From contig JANFAH010000031.1 of assembly GCA_024663395.1 (NCBI GenBank), forward strand, positions 736,629 through 800,628: DNA of 64,000 bases, read 5' to 3'. Position numbers and translations under genes: made by a program. Source of the DNA: Pisolithus tinctorius (Eukaryota > Basidiomycota > Agaricomycetes > Boletales > Pisolithaceae). The notes beneath the pieces were generated by a model, which was given only the letters and a program-made list of their open reading frames with translations, ran no database searches and was not told where the DNA came from. Of the stretch, positions 1-10,297 are shown in pieces. How positions within the stretch are numbered: position 1 is the first letter of the stretch; the number at the start of each line of letters is the position of its first letter.

Positions 1-841
1 CGTGTGCGTCTGTGAGTAGAAAAAGGAACGTCGTGTGTGTGTCCAGACTCCGTCGAAGGAAGGTCGGTGAAGCCGGACATGGGGCTGCCTGCGGGATGTG
101 GCGAAGGAGGAATGACACCTATCTTGAAGCTACCTCTGGAACTGCGCGAATGCGTGTCGGATGTCTCTTCACCGTACAGTCTCGGTGCAAGATGGGAGTA
201 TGGCTCGCCAGCGATAGAGGAACGCCGAGAGCTGGAGCTGACGAGCCGCGGTTCGTCACTGGCAGGGGTATTTCCACTCGGGACTGCGGAATTCTGGGCA
301 GCCGACGGTCTGACAAGTTTTGTGAGGAAATTTGGCGCCATCTTCCTGCTACCCACTGCCAAGTATTTTCCCTAACCTGGAGGTCGTTCGATTTCTCAGT
401 GGGCCGGGAAATTGATAAAATGGTAAACTTACATACCTCTACCAACCAGACGGGTTAATAAATGGGCGTCGTTGTGAACCGCGCCCAAGGAGATAGCAAC
501 GTCTAGCTGGTCTCAGGAGTGCTGACAGATAGCTCACGGCAGTTGGTCGACGTACACAGCTAGCTCAAATAAATGACCCTTGTCGAGCTATTGCCTGCAT
601 CAGTGTTGCCTTCCGTAAATGGCAGGTGGTCGATTCTCGGACCACTTTGACATCCGTTGGTGAATTATTCTCAGAGGCGTCGTATCGACTCACGAGCCGT
701 CGACCGAACTGAGCGGAGAGTCTGAACTTGGCTATGCTCTGCAACCTCACAACAACACCGCCATTCTGATTCATGATCCAGGCTCAGGTACAGTGCTACT
801 GTGTGCGAACCTACAAACTCTTCGACGGTTCCGGAGGTTTA
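1..841. other. Left flank, no gene recognised
   Basis: Several overlapping open frames of 60-150 codons lie here on both strands. None has recognisable motifs, and none joins to a neighbour by a convincing intron. I see no tRNA and no clear repeat. The segment ends where the transposon's left inverted repeat begins. Confidence 0.5.
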
Positions 842-882
842 TCATTACTTGCATCAGCAAACGTGTCCGAGTCTAGCAAGGC
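842..882 (+). repeat. Left terminal inverted repeat of the transposon
   Basis: Matches the reverse complement of 8231-8271 with a perfect 12-base core (CATCAGCAAACG at 852-863) and a second conserved block, TCTAG, about ten bases further in. Bases outward from the core match less well, so the exact outer end is uncertain. Confidence 0.65.
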
Positions 883-1160
883 CGAGTTAGGCCTTACTAG
901 GCTTACTCAGCATAGTAGACGTTGCTAGGTTAGCAGGACCTAGTTAGCAACCTCTCGCGCTACCAGTCTAGCAGAATCCTATGGGGCTAGCAGGATCTGC
1001 CTGGCCCTGCTCGGTCTCGCATGACCTCTCTGGCCTTACTAGGCCTTGCATGACCTACTTAGTCATGTTAAGCCTACTGCACCTTGCTAGGCCTTGCATT
1101 GCTCAACCAGCCTTACTAGGCATTGCAACGAGCCACGTCTTGCTAGGGCTTACTAGATCC
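872..1160. repeat. Left subterminal repeats
   Basis: About ten degenerate copies of a CTAG-centred motif, close to CCTTRCTAGGCCTTGCA, occur in both orientations. The same motif fills 7963-8240 at the other end. In CACTA-type elements such subterminal copies bind the transposase; I infer that role here by position and similarity of layout. Confidence 0.65.
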
Positions 1161-1279
1161 TTGGTTTCATACAAATAGACGACCAATCACAATTATATTA
1201 GTACAACTGCACTGACAAGATACAACTCTAGTGTGCCAGACAAATACAGGACCGTGCAAGAAGCATACCAAACAAATAC

Positions 1280-1425
1280 AGAAGTGTGCAATTCAGTGAA
1301 TGAGGGTGTGCAAAGTGAATCGGAAGGGTCCCTCCTGAATGTGAAAGCATCTAAGGTGAATACACGAGTGTCCCAGGTCAATGTACAAGCGTCTAAGGTG
1401 AATGCGAAAGTGTTCAATGCACGTA
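1280..1425. repeat. 21-base minisatellite
   Basis: Three and a half tandem units of 21 bases, each starting AAT, run from 1338 to about 1415: 1338-1358, 1359-1379, 1380-1400 and a partial. Units one and three are the most alike. More decayed copies precede them. The array sits just past the 3' end of the DUF6698-type gene, inside the transposon, and seems non-coding. Confidence 0.6.
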
Positions 1426-1460
1426 CGAAAAGGTGGAACCGGTATGAGAAGTGAGAGTGA

Positions 1461-3440
1461 TTAGAAACCATTTTTCTGTTTCTTAGGAGGGCGTCCGACT
1501 CGGGGTTGGTTACGGGCATGCGCCATGGCATTGCGTGTCTTCGTGCCGGGGGAGTCCACAGCATCCGTGAAGATATCCTCTTGTTCTACAGGTTTCTTGC
1601 GCCGTTTGTTTACTGGTGCGGCTTTCTTGTGGGCAGGTGCCAGCGCCTCAGGGTCTTCGTTTCCGTTAGTAAGAAGGGAGGCGGCGCATCGTTTGTTTGC
1701 TGGCACAGTCTTGCGGACAGGTGGAGGTGCCTCGTCCCCCATGTCTTCGTCTTCGTCACTTGTAAGCGGGGAGACATCACGCTCAGGCTGGTGCTGACCA
1801 TTTGAATGGATTACTGGTCTGTTCACGCTTGCGATGGAATCGTTAGTGTTCTCACTAATGTCGGAGTCACGAGACGAAGACGACGCTGGTACACAGCTTC
1901 GATATACAACACGAGTAAGCATCCTAAGGATCAATAAACATAAGAGTCTTACATTTGCGTGGACATATTGGAGGTTGGCGGGTTCCTGGATGCCTGCTTG
2001 GCACGTCTTGCACGGATCTGTAGGACGTCATCATCAGACTCGGGATCTGGTCGAACCCGCTCCTTGTTCTTGGATGCTGTGCCATTGCGAAGGCGTTGCG
2101 GGAAAGCACGCCTAACAATAATTAAGTCCAGTATGCGTTCGGCATGCTTATGGTGAGGACAACGTACGTGTTCCACCACTCAAGGGTCTCGTGTGTCCAG
2201 TCATCCGAATGCTCGAACATCTCGACGATCGTCCATGACATTGCCTGCAGGTCAACGTCTCCAAATTCGTTGGCCCATTTGGGCGCCGAACTCAGAGTAA
2301 GATATGCCTCAATTATGGTTAGCGTCAGACAACTTGAGACTGGTGGGAATGACACTTACAATTATGTGTACATATGCAATGATATGCGGTGTGACTCTCA
2401 GAAGGTTCCAGGCACGGTTCTTCGATTTCTTTGATGTGTTGCTTGTAACACGACCGTTTGAAGCTGCACTTGGTCCAATAAACAAGTGCACGTAAAACTG
2501 GAAAGCAGTCAATTATGAACATATGCCAACGCAAAGTTACTCACCCGCCAAGCAATGTGACCCCGGAAGAGCCCTTTCAACCGGTCTTCTGGGTCATATA
2601 CACCGTCTTCATAGAAAAATGTTGGCCAGTTGAATGTCGTCGCTGGAATAGAACCATCTTGAAGGCCCGCCATCATGCTGTCAAATCCTTCTGAGTAAAT
2701 TATGAAAACAAGAAAACATATTACACTTACGCGTCTGGGTTCCTGTCGAACATCTCCACCTTCTTGCGTGGGCACAGAAGGCGTGCAAGTTGTGGGTGAT
2801 TGAACCCTTGGTTGGATTTATCTTCAGTTTTTGGTATTGGAGGGTCAAAGACGAACTTCCCATCCATGTTGAATGGGACATATGCTAAGCCTGCGTGTTT
2901 TACAGTTGAGAGATCCATTGATCGTTGTTCGCTCATTCCCGTTGTTATCTAGACACGAATGTTACCATTTTATTGCATATATGCGCACTTGTGATTTACC
3001 TTATCAGCGATCTTCGTGAAATCATTGCTGTCCAGGGAGCGGGCCCTAAGCGCATCTTCCAGCCAGGGGAGATGTACGAGGATTGCTTCATAGGCGGCGA
3101 CATAGCGTGAAAATTCTTCCAGGTCCCTACATGTCAACAAAAATCAGTGATGCTGGTTAATGAAGGGCGGGGCTAGTGACATGTCAATATCCTGCTCTCG
3201 ACCGTGGGACTCAGCGATCCCGACTTCGAGTGCAGTGCGAGGCGACACATATGGGTTAAAAAGACACGCTAGCTTCCGGCCAGCGAGATCGCATCCAGCA
3301 TACAGACCAGTGTCGCCCACATTACGCTTTGGCACTGGTACTTCAGCCTTCCGCTTTGGTGCTGGAGGTTCACGCTCAGATAGTGCGAGTAGGGTGGGAT
3401 CGATGTTGTCGAATGAGAACGTGTCGGATACAGTGGACAT
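1461..3440 (-). CDS. DUF6698 domain protein, transposon cargo
   Basis: A protein of unknown function that resembles the DUF6698 family of Agaricomycetes. I read six introns, all with GT/AG ends and an open frame across the joins: about 3133-3180, 2949-2999, one near 2674-2731, one near 2507-2553, one near 2304-2355 and one near 2110-2160. A further one near 1925-1955 leads into the last exon. The conserved core includes a Pro-rich wall-like segment (WPTFFY), GLFRGHIAWR, the GPSAA loop and HIIAYV. The N-terminus is basic and Pro-rich. The C-terminal 150 residues are acidic and then Lys-rich, ending in an AT-hook-like GRPPKK. It shares a 143-base divergent promoter with the transposase, so the two are probably expressed together. 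A DNA-binding or transposition-accessory role is possible but is inference only. Confidence 0.7.
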
Positions 3441-3583
3441 GTCGGTAATGGTGGAAGGGGGTGGAAAGAGATGGAAGAGGTGTGACGCGTCAAGACGCGC
3501 TTTTGACTCGGATGAATCCGATCAAAAACGTCCTAAAAAGTTAGTGGCAGGCCTCGCAGACGAAAAAAACAAAGTTACTACTA
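3441..3583. promoter_or_regulatory. Divergent promoter between cargo gene and transposase
   Basis: This is the only space between the two divergent start codons, so it must hold both promoters or their untranslated leaders. I see no clear TATA box. Confidence 0.5.
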
Positions 3584-6500
3584 ATGTCCACAGCAGATAT
3601 CAAGTGTTTCTCCTGTGGAAAAGTGGTCCGGGGGGAACGCGGACTATCCGTACATGCAAAAAAATGGTGTCCCAACAAAAAAACTGCAAATGAAAAATTA
3701 TTGCAGGAATATCCTGCATCTGTTCGCAGACATGAAGCCGAAGTGAGCAGGTTACAATGCCTGCAACGAGAGGAGGCTGAAGCCCAAGAGCGAGAGGAAC
3801 GGGAACGCAACGCACTGCATGCCAAACGGCTGGCAGAGTTCACTTGTTTGGGGGTGAGACTACGTTCTGCAGCAGAAAAAAAAAAGTATTCACCTTCGCG
3901 ACAGTTTGATGGGCCAGATCTAGGTGAAGATGTCGAACGTCGACCTTCGGGTCTCCCGAAGCGTGCTTGGCGACTACCCATGCGTTACCGAGACGAATTA
4001 CCTGCTGGGCCTGTGCCCGTACCTGTCGTCCAAGTCCCAGATGAGCAAAATGTGCTCGAGGCCCCAGGCAACGAATACTACGATCCTGATAATCATATGG
4101 AGACTGGGTCAGATGGTAACTCGCTGCAGTCAGACTCACCATTATATCGTACTGTGCAGAATAACTATGGATTATTCCGGGAGTATGCAAGTGGGTTCCC
4201 GACGTATGACCCAGAGAGTGGGGCACATATTGAACAGCTTTGCGATGGCCGTGCAACGCAGGACTCAGGCGAGGATGGAGAACCCTGGAATGCTCGGTTC
4301 AGCCACTCGCTTAAGCAGCTTCGGAAGAATTATTTCACGCCGTTCCTGAATGCGACAGTTTGGCGCCTCATGTCCTGGTTCTATAACGGGTCCACACAGA
4401 AATCTCAATCTGATCTTGATAATCTGGTGCACAATGTCATCTTGGCAGCAGACTTTGATCGCGAAGACCTGCGCAGTTTTGTTGCTCAATGAGAACTAAG
4501 ACGAATGGATGAATCAACACTCTTTTCATCCAACTCATGGTACACAACTAGTGTCACAATCCGGCTGCCCTGTGAGGGAGTTAAAGTGCATGAAGAAAAT
4601 GCCCCTGAATTCGAGGTTGAAGAGCTCCACTATCGCAAGCTCACTGACGTAATCAAGGCCGCCTTTGCGGAGACAGCTGCCGAAGAATATAATGCGACCC
4701 CTTACAAATTATTTTGGCAAGCGGATGACGACACCATCCCAGAACGAGTCTTTGGCGAGGTCTACACGGCTGACGTCATGCTCCAAGAACATGAAACAAT
4801 TAAGGCACAGCCCCGAGATTGTAGCCTCGAAACTGTAGTCGCTGCAATTATGCTTTGGTCAGACTCGACCCACCTTGCAAATTTTGGGCATGCAGCGCTC
4901 TGGCCAATCTATCTTTACCTGGGAAACCAATCAAAATATGTTCGTGCCAAACCAAACTCCTTCGCTGCCCATCATCTTGCCTATATTCCAAAGGTGACGA
5001 GTACAAATATATAAATGATGTAATGTGCCTGACACCCAATCCCGCAGTTGTCTGACAAGATTCAAGATTTCTATCGCAAGGTCTATGGTACCAGCGCTAC
5101 TGCTCCCGTGCTCACCCATTGTAAGCGTGAGCTGATGCAGGCCATATGGGCATTCCTTATCGATGACGAATTCCTCCACACGTATGAACACGGTATGATA
5201 ATTGAGTTTCCTGATGGAGTAGTACGCAGGGTCTTTCCGCGGCTTTTGACATATGCAGCTGATTATCCCGAAAAGTACGTGTACTGATCACCTACACGTG
5301 CCACTACCAATAACATGTTTACAGAATTCTACTTGCTTCTATGAAGTATTTGGGGAAATACCCGTGTCCCCGCTGTCTTGTTGGGAAGGAAAATATTTCG
5401 AAACTAGGGTCAAAGAGAGATCGTCAGGTCCGCAGAAAAAAGGAGCGAGTGGATAATGAGCCCCGGCGGTTTTCTATTGAACATGCACGCAAAGCTATAT
5501 TCGAATCTGGTCGTAGCATCATTGCGGCTGTTGTCGAGAACATTCTTGGTGCGCTGTCCCTAGTTCCTACACGGGCATGTACAAATTTTACCTCATTTGT
5601 CATACTTGCTGACACACTGCTAGAATGCATTCTCCGAAAAGTTATCGCGGTTCATGTTCAACTTCTACTGCATGTTTGTGCCCGACTTCATGCATGAATT
5701 TGAGCTTGGAGCATGGAAAGCGACTTTAACCCACTTGATACGGATCCTATTCGAAGCAGGCGACGACAAAATTCAGGAATTCAATACACGGTAAATCAGC
5801 TTTCGTCTTCAAGACTCAAATGCTGACAATCTACAGCTTCCGTTTGGTGCCAAGCTTTGGGAGGGACACGATCCGTAAGTTCAACAGTAACGTGTCGGAT
5901 CTCTCAAGACTGGCTGCACGAGATTTCGAGGACATCTTACAAGTGAGTACCTCATCTGTCTACTTGCGAATGCACAATTTTTACACAATACACGAGTGCA
6001 TCATTCCCGTGTTTGAAGGCTTACTCCCCGAACCGTATAATTCTATTGTTCTCGATCTACTATTCGAACTTGTGACATGGCACGCTTTTGGCAAACTCCG
6101 CATGCACACTGAAACGACACTGTTCCATTTTGACAACAGTACTACTCGCCTTGGTATCGCCCTCCGGAAATTCTCTGACGATTGCTGTGCGGCCTACAAA
6201 ACCTACGACCTCCCTCGTGAAACAGCTGCACGTGCCCGTCGTCAAGGCTCAAAGGTGGCTAGAGCACAAGGAGGATCCAAGGCAGCAGCGGGCTCTACTG
6301 CCACGACCAAGGGAGCTGGGAGCCGCAAGCAGCGTACGTTCAACATGGGTACATACAAGCTACATGCCCTGGGTGACTACGTGGCTTCTATTCGGCTCTT
6401 TGGAACGACTGATAACTACTCTACACAAGTGGTAAGTTAAAAAACCTTTTTTTAAACACGCATTCTCATAATTTCAGGGTGAACTCGAGCATCGCCGTGT

Positions 6501-7879
6501 CAAGCGCTTCTACTCCAGAACCAACAAGATCGCCTTTGCCCGTGGCATTGCGAAGCACCAACAACGCGAGCGTCTTTTGCAACAGATGCAACAGGCTGCA
6601 CCCGACTTCACTGATGACGAACCGCTTCCAAAGTGGTCACCGGAAGTTCACTACCAGATGGCACAGAGCAAAAAAAACTACACTGACATAACAAGGTTCG
6701 TATCTGCAAACAAGAATGATCCTGCGGTGAGAGTAAGTTGTGACCTAATCTGCTTTTGAAAACTGCTATTGATGGCTATTGACTAGGATTTTGTCAGACG
6801 CATGAAGAACCACATCCTGGGCCGCCTGCTAGGCGATATATCAGACAACGGCGAGGGCAAAGAATTTACAGTCGCTCAACGAAATCGCCTGATCATCATC
6901 AAAAACCGTCTCTACAAACACAAGTTACTACGCGTGAATTATACAACATACGACCTTCGCCGTATGCAGGATTCAGTCAACCCCCGCACCCACCCTGACA
7001 TTATGGTCCTTTCGCATGAGGATGAAGATAACCCCCACCCCTATTGGTACGCACGTATAATTGGTATCTTCCACGTTGAGATCCAGTATAACGGACCTGA
7101 GCTCAACGATCGTTCACTCAAACGCATTGACTTGCTGTGGGTGCGATGGTTCGCTCGCGATTGGCATTTCAAGTCAGGCTGGGCCTCTCGTCGTCTGCCT
7201 CGCGTCGGGTTCTATCCTGAAGATGATCTTGACAACGCGTTTGGATTTGTTGACCCGAACGATGTTGTTCGTGCCATACATATCATTCCAGCATTTCATT
7301 TTGGGCGTACATCAAGTCTTTTGGGCACCTCGATCGCTCGCCAAGAAATAGAGAAGGATGAAGATTGGGACTGGTACTACATCAACATGTAAGATTTCCA
7401 TTTATTCTGATTTCTCGCAAGCTCTCTAACACCGCAATCCTTGAAGGTTTGTTGACCGAGACATGTTCATGCGGTTCCGTGGTGGTGGTGTGGGGCACAA
7501 AATGACACGTGAGGTAACTCGCTGCCTCCTCGATGACCGGGACAAGCTGGACAATGCACCGGTTACTCTGGAATGGGAGCATGCATTCATGCATGGTAAT
7601 GAAGACTCGGATTCTGATGGTGATGATGTAGACGAGCGAAAAATCATCACGGACGAAGGGGGTGAAGGTGATTCTGACACGAGCAGAAGCTTGCATTTCT
7701 CATCCAACGAGGGATCCATTTGCGGTGATCTAGCTGACGAGATGGAAGAGTACGGATATGGCGATCTCGAACAAGTTGTTGAGGACGAGAGTGATGACAT
7801 CGCACAGACTGGTTCGGACGTCGACGACGGTGCTGGGGGGAACCCGGATGATACAGAATTTGACTACGGTGACCTTTAA
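3584..7879 (+). pseudogene. Plavaka transposase with an in-frame stop
   Basis: Resembles the Plavaka transposase family along its whole length. The N-terminus has a zinc-finger-like CxxC-x(15)-HxxxxC cluster (CFSCGK ... HAKKWC). Family landmarks follow: FWQADDD, the HLANFGHAALWP region, KYPCPRCLVGK (a CxxC), FMHEFELGAWK, SFGRDTIRKF, LPEPYNSIVLDLLF and KLRMHTE, then a C-terminal block ending in an acidic tail. Introns join cleanly near 5012-5048, 5276-5325, 5788-5835, 5942-5996, 6432-6477, 6733-6787 and 7390-7446. The join near 5560-5630 needs a weak donor. A TGA at 4490-4492 interrupts the frame where the family reads through, with the same frame resuming at once. The flanking sequence is too short to hide an intron. 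A CGA-to-TGA transition would explain it. The element is probably non-autonomous unless this is a sequence error. Confidence 0.75.
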
Positions 7880-7962
7880 CACTTGCCTGTGTACTACAGT
7901 AGGATGGTATGTCGCGAAAGTTACTCTTGACACTAGTGATACGATGCTATGATATTTGCAAG

Positions 7963-8240
7963 AGTCTAATAGCGAGTCTAATAGCGAGTCTAGCTAGGTT
8001 TTGCCAGCACCTCCCATCTCCTTGCTAGGACTAGCAACCCTCCGTCATTGCCTAACTAGGCCTTGCAAGATACTGTCGTCGCCTAGCTAGACCCCGCAAT
8101 ATCACACCTGCATCTAGTGGCATCCAGCAAGCTCCTGGCTGCTCTTGCTAGGCCGATCAGGAACGCGCCGTCCCCTAGCTAGCTGTTGTGAGCCTTGCTA
8201 GGCCTCGCAAGCCGCGCCGGACTCTGCCGGGCCCTACTAG
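7963..8240. repeat. Right subterminal repeats
   Basis: This starts with a 12-base tandem repeat (AGTCTAATAGCG, two and a half copies from 7963). It continues with about eight CTAG-centred motifs like those at 872-1160, for example CCTTGCTAGGCC and GCCTAGCTAG. Confidence 0.65.
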
Positions 8241-8271
8241 ATTTGTCCGCGTTTGCTGATGTGCCTGATGA
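8231..8271 (-). repeat. Right terminal inverted repeat of the transposon
   Basis: Reverse complement of the left end: CGTTTGCTGATG at 8250-8261 pairs with CATCAGCAAACG at 852-863, and CTAGA lies about ten bases further in. The outer limit is uncertain. Confidence 0.65.
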
Positions 8272-8529
8272 GTCACACACCACCGTCGGACGAATGACGT
8301 TGTGTACATGACATCACTGCGCCATCACGGAATACAGAATATAACATGTCATACTGACGTTCACACTTGCATCGACGCAACCTTCGTTAGAGGTTCGTGG
8401 TGTACTTTCTTGCGCCGTGAATAAGCATGTGGTGCTTACCGTCCCCAAAACTAAGAAGAGGTTTCTTTCGGGCTTGCCCCAACACATCGCGGCCTCATGG
8501 CATTCGCCTATCCGATACTGTGCTCTGGG

Positions 8530-8540
8530 GCGATAAAAGG
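8530..8540 (+). promoter_or_regulatory. Possible TATA box of the thioredoxin-like gene
   Basis: CGATAAAAGG lies about 100 bases before the start codon at 8641, at the spacing seen for the other two thioredoxin genes in this window. The match is weak. Confidence 0.35.
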
Positions 8541-8640
8541 CGTACCTCGTCACACTAATCTGCGATTTGCGCGTCCCTGTTAGTCTTTTCCAATCTTCTA
8601 CAGTGGTGCATCCTCCTCTCTTTGTTCCAAAAGCACTCCG

Positions 8641-9192
8641 ATGGCTGCAAACTGTATCAAAAATGCCCAGGATTTCACGAGGATCGTAAGCTTGGCATGC
8701 TGGTATTGCGCTGAAGAAGACTCGACCTTTTTAATTCTAGATTAACAGCGGTCGAGTTGTGGTTATAGATTTCCATGCCGACGGAAGCGGTATGCTACAG
8801 TTCCCTGCCCAGCACTTCTCGATGCTTGAAGAGACCTGGAAACGCATTGGGGTGGACTTTTACTGGGTGAATGTCGATGAACTCGACGAGGTAGCCATGG
8901 AAATAGATATTAGAGTGGTGAGCATTGCTAATCCAACGCATGTCTAATTTGCCTTCGCCTCACCGTGACGTGCACCGATAGGTTCCCACCTGCATTGTGT
9001 TCAAGGATGGAAAGAAGGTTGGATATGCAGGGGGCGTAGACGCAGGAAATATCCATGTCAGTGGTTCTTCTGGATCTGTGACTTTGGTACTGACTATCAC
9101 CGCAGAAGCTTATGGGATCGCACGTTGGTGGCTGGAACGACTCGGGCCTGAGTTCTGTTGCCAGAACCGACTCGATCATCGAATCTGCGTAG
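8641..9192 (+). CDS. Thioredoxin-fold protein lacking the CxxC site
   Basis: Four exons (8641-8685, 8741-8917, 8982-9056, 9106-9192) give an open protein of 127 residues with clean GT/AG introns. The fold is recognisable: VVVIDFHADG for the first strand, VNVDELDEVA after the second helix, and the cis-proline loop VPTCIVFKDGKKVGY. Where thioredoxins have WCGPC, this protein reads DGSGMLQFP, so both redox cysteines are gone. It therefore cannot work as a dithiol oxidoreductase in the usual way. The cis-proline is kept, which suggests the fold survives. It lies only about 370 bases past the transposon's right end. Exon sizes match the two other thioredoxin genes nearby, so it is probably a local duplicate. 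It could be a binding protein or a gene on the way to decay. Confidence 0.75.
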
Positions 9193-10297
9193 ACCAAGCA
9201 TAGGGAAAGGAGCTCCTTCGCCGAGTCTTTAGTTTGCTTAGGGAAGACGGCAGCTCCATTCTGTCAATGGACGTTTTCCATAGAAAGGTTCTTAAACGTA
9301 CTCACACCTGCCAGATACCGACGAGGACATTGAACACGAGGCTAATTAGGTTTACATTTCTACGTTGCACTATATAGAGTTCCACGGTACAACTTCTAAA
9401 TTTTGATCTGAGCAGTTCCTGCGGATGACGTGCCGTGTATGTACTTGGAATCTGACCAACCACAGTGGGAGAATGGGCGACGGACGAGGAACGGGAAGCA
9501 CTGCAAAACGTGTTGTAGTGACATCCTGGGAAGCGATCTGCCATATTCTGCAGGAGGCCAGGTCTTGTTGTGATAGAGACATGTGGGCTAGGCGCTTTGG
9601 CAGGTGTGGAGGCACAGACAGTGGACTCGACAAGAAGACAATCCAAAACATGAAGATGTAGAGAAAGATATTGGTGAGTTGGTGGCACAGTTGGACTGGA
9701 ACGTCATACAACTATGTACTGGCATCAATGCGCAACCTTCCTTCACCTCTTACCATAGCTTCGAATTTTTGTGCCTCACGCAGCGGAATTGATAGGGGTG
9801 TTCTCATGCAGATCCTGAGGCCGTTGAACAAACAATTAGCCACATAGCGGGCCCGTCACCGGTCAGGTTCCCTATGATGATGATAGGGGGCATAGAAAAC
9901 GTAGACTCGGTTGCGTCATGGCACACGGTCGACGCCCAGCCGTCATTTGGCCCACCTGTGCCTGACCTTGCGCCATGCTGCCGCACCGTTATCTCAGTGT
10001 TGTACAACCATGATTTAGATCACCCCAACCGCTCGCTGATGGCAATCGTGCAATAGAATGGAATAACTAGACGCCCTGCCTGCCATACACGTTCTGATAG
10101 CCGCTTATCGTCCCACTAGAAGTGCACTATAGCAACCTTACATTACCATATTTGGAGATATCGGAACAAAAAATATTTAATGTTACGAACGAGGACCTCA
10201 TGGCATGGTCCTGCTGGACAACCTTCAGCTCTCCTTTCCTTTCTCTTACCTGGATCACGCTGACGGTCATTACTCCTAGACTCGGACCCTGCGCTTC
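9193..10297. other. Intergenic, no gene recognised
   Basis: Contains overlapping open frames up to about 130 codons on -, rich in hydrophobic residues. They have no motif I recognise and no consistent splicing. The last few hundred bases probably hold the promoter of the next gene. Confidence 0.5.

Larger units (their letters stand above)
842..8271 (+). mobile_element. Plavaka-class DNA transposon with cargo gene
   Basis: This is a cut-and-paste DNA element of the Plavaka group (CACTA-like), which is common in mushroom-forming fungi. The ends are inferred from an inverted repeat shared by about 842-882 and 8231-8271. Both ends contain CATCAGCAAACG in opposite orientation, followed inward by a TCTAG motif. 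Inside each end is a few hundred bases of degenerate CTAG-rich subterminal repeats, as in CACTA-type elements. Between them are two divergent genes: a transposase on + with one in-frame stop, and a DUF6698-type protein on - that reads open through all its exons. I could not define a clean target-site duplication, so the outermost base at each end is uncertain by roughly ten bases. Confidence 0.75.

Noticed and set aside
12..458. 148-codon open frame at the left edge
   Set aside because: It overlaps other frames of similar length on both strands and has no motif or protein-like pattern.
872..1160. CRISPR-like array
   Set aside because: The CTAG motifs are degenerate, in both orientations and unevenly spaced, and the organism is a fungus. 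They are transposon subterminal repeats.
2674..2731. Apparent frameshift between two exons of the DUF6698-type gene
   Set aside because: Using the acceptor after GACAG instead of the first CAG restores the frame, so the gene stays open.
4490..4492. TGA in the transposase as a selenocysteine codon
   Set aside because: Fungi of this group lack known selenocysteine machinery, no hairpin was evident, and the family does not have Cys at this place.
9302..9711. Minus-strand hydrophobic frames as a small membrane protein
   Set aside because: No consistent start, no splice support, and two frames compete across the same stretch.
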